DNA of 6,573 bases, taken from the NCBI GenBank assembly GCA_005879435.1, contig VBKX01000510.1:1-6573 (forward strand), written 5' to 3'. The first letter of the stretch is position 1; each line of letters starts with the position of its first letter. The notes below the pieces were generated by a model, which searched no databases, was not told the DNA's origin, and saw only the letters and a program-made list of their open reading frames with translations. This DNA is from Deltaproteobacteria bacterium. GTDB lineage: Bacteria; Desulfobacterota; Binatia; UBA9968. Positions 6,499 to 6,573 of this stretch are shown here, one piece after another. The position numbers and the translations under genes are program-made.

Positions 6499-6573
6499 TC
6501 AATCCGTCCAGCGCCAGTCGCGGACCTCCGGCAGATCGTCACCGTGGGTGGTGATGTATTCCTTGTGTTCGAT
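6499..6573 (-). CDS. C-terminal end of a probable phosphoketolase (partial)
   Basis: Only the last 24 codons and the TGA are in the window; the gene continues beyond the right edge. The visible residues include EHKEYITTHGDDLPEVRDWR, followed by a tryptophan and a two-residue tail. A final 'Y-I-x-x-H-G-x-D-x-P-E-[IV]-R-x-W-x-W' is the pattern I know from the C-terminus of bacterial D-xylulose 5-phosphate/fructose 6-phosphate phosphoketolases, which split these sugars with phosphate to acetyl phosphate and an aldose phosphate, using thiamine diphosphate. No catalytic residue is visible here, so the call rests on this tail alone. Context supports it: a PPi-PFK and GAPDH lie 2.5 kb away and a CBS protein follows directly. 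Confidence 0.65.
   Translation of the reverse strand: MEHKEYITTHGDDLPEVRDWRWTD

Noticed and set aside
1..6573. CRISPR array, insertion sequence or attachment site
   Set aside because: I found no regularly spaced repeats, transposase or integrase fragments, or terminal inverted repeats on reading both strands.

Overview
This 6.6 kb bacterial window has a moderately high GC content (estimated by eye). It has tightly packed genes, good Shine-Dalgarno sites and no RNA gene, CRISPR array, insertion sequence or phage gene that I can see. Nothing fixes the taxon. A pyrophosphate-type phosphofructokinase, a phosphoketolase end and several stand-alone CBS-pair proteins would suit an uncultured proteobacterial or Desulfobacterota-like lineage, but that is a guess.

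Layout, left to right. (1) A plus-strand run at 26-1212 holds two consecutive CBS-domain proteins and a small unrecognised protein. (2) A minus-strand pair at 2202-1324 holds a ferritin-like (rubrerythrin-type) protein and, coupled to it by an ATGA overlap, a second ferritin-like gene broken by at least two frame changes and an in-frame stop. (3) A 361-base divergent intergenic region follows. (4) A plus-strand operon at 2564-5306 encodes PPi-type 6-phosphofructokinase, glyceraldehyde-3-phosphate dehydrogenase and a third CBS-pair protein, with gaps of only 12-13 bases. (5) Two minus-strand genes follow, a GLOD5-like glyoxalase/VOC protein and a fourth CBS-pair protein. (6) At the right edge the minus strand carries the last 24 codons of what looks like a phosphoketolase, 32 bases upstream of the fourth CBS gene.

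Taken together, the window looks like a carbon- and energy-metabolism neighbourhood. It has a reversible PPi-dependent glycolytic step, triose-phosphate oxidation, and probably a phosphoketolase route to acetyl phosphate. Four different small CBS proteins surround these genes, and all eight CBS units keep the G-x-x-(S/T)-x-x-D motif that usually contacts adenosine ribose and phosphate. The inferred theme is adenylate sensing next to central metabolism. No single gene is of an unknown class except the 88-residue protein at 946-1212, so I do not claim a wholly new system. The CBS/PPi-PFK/GAPDH/phosphoketolase grouping is the most interesting point.
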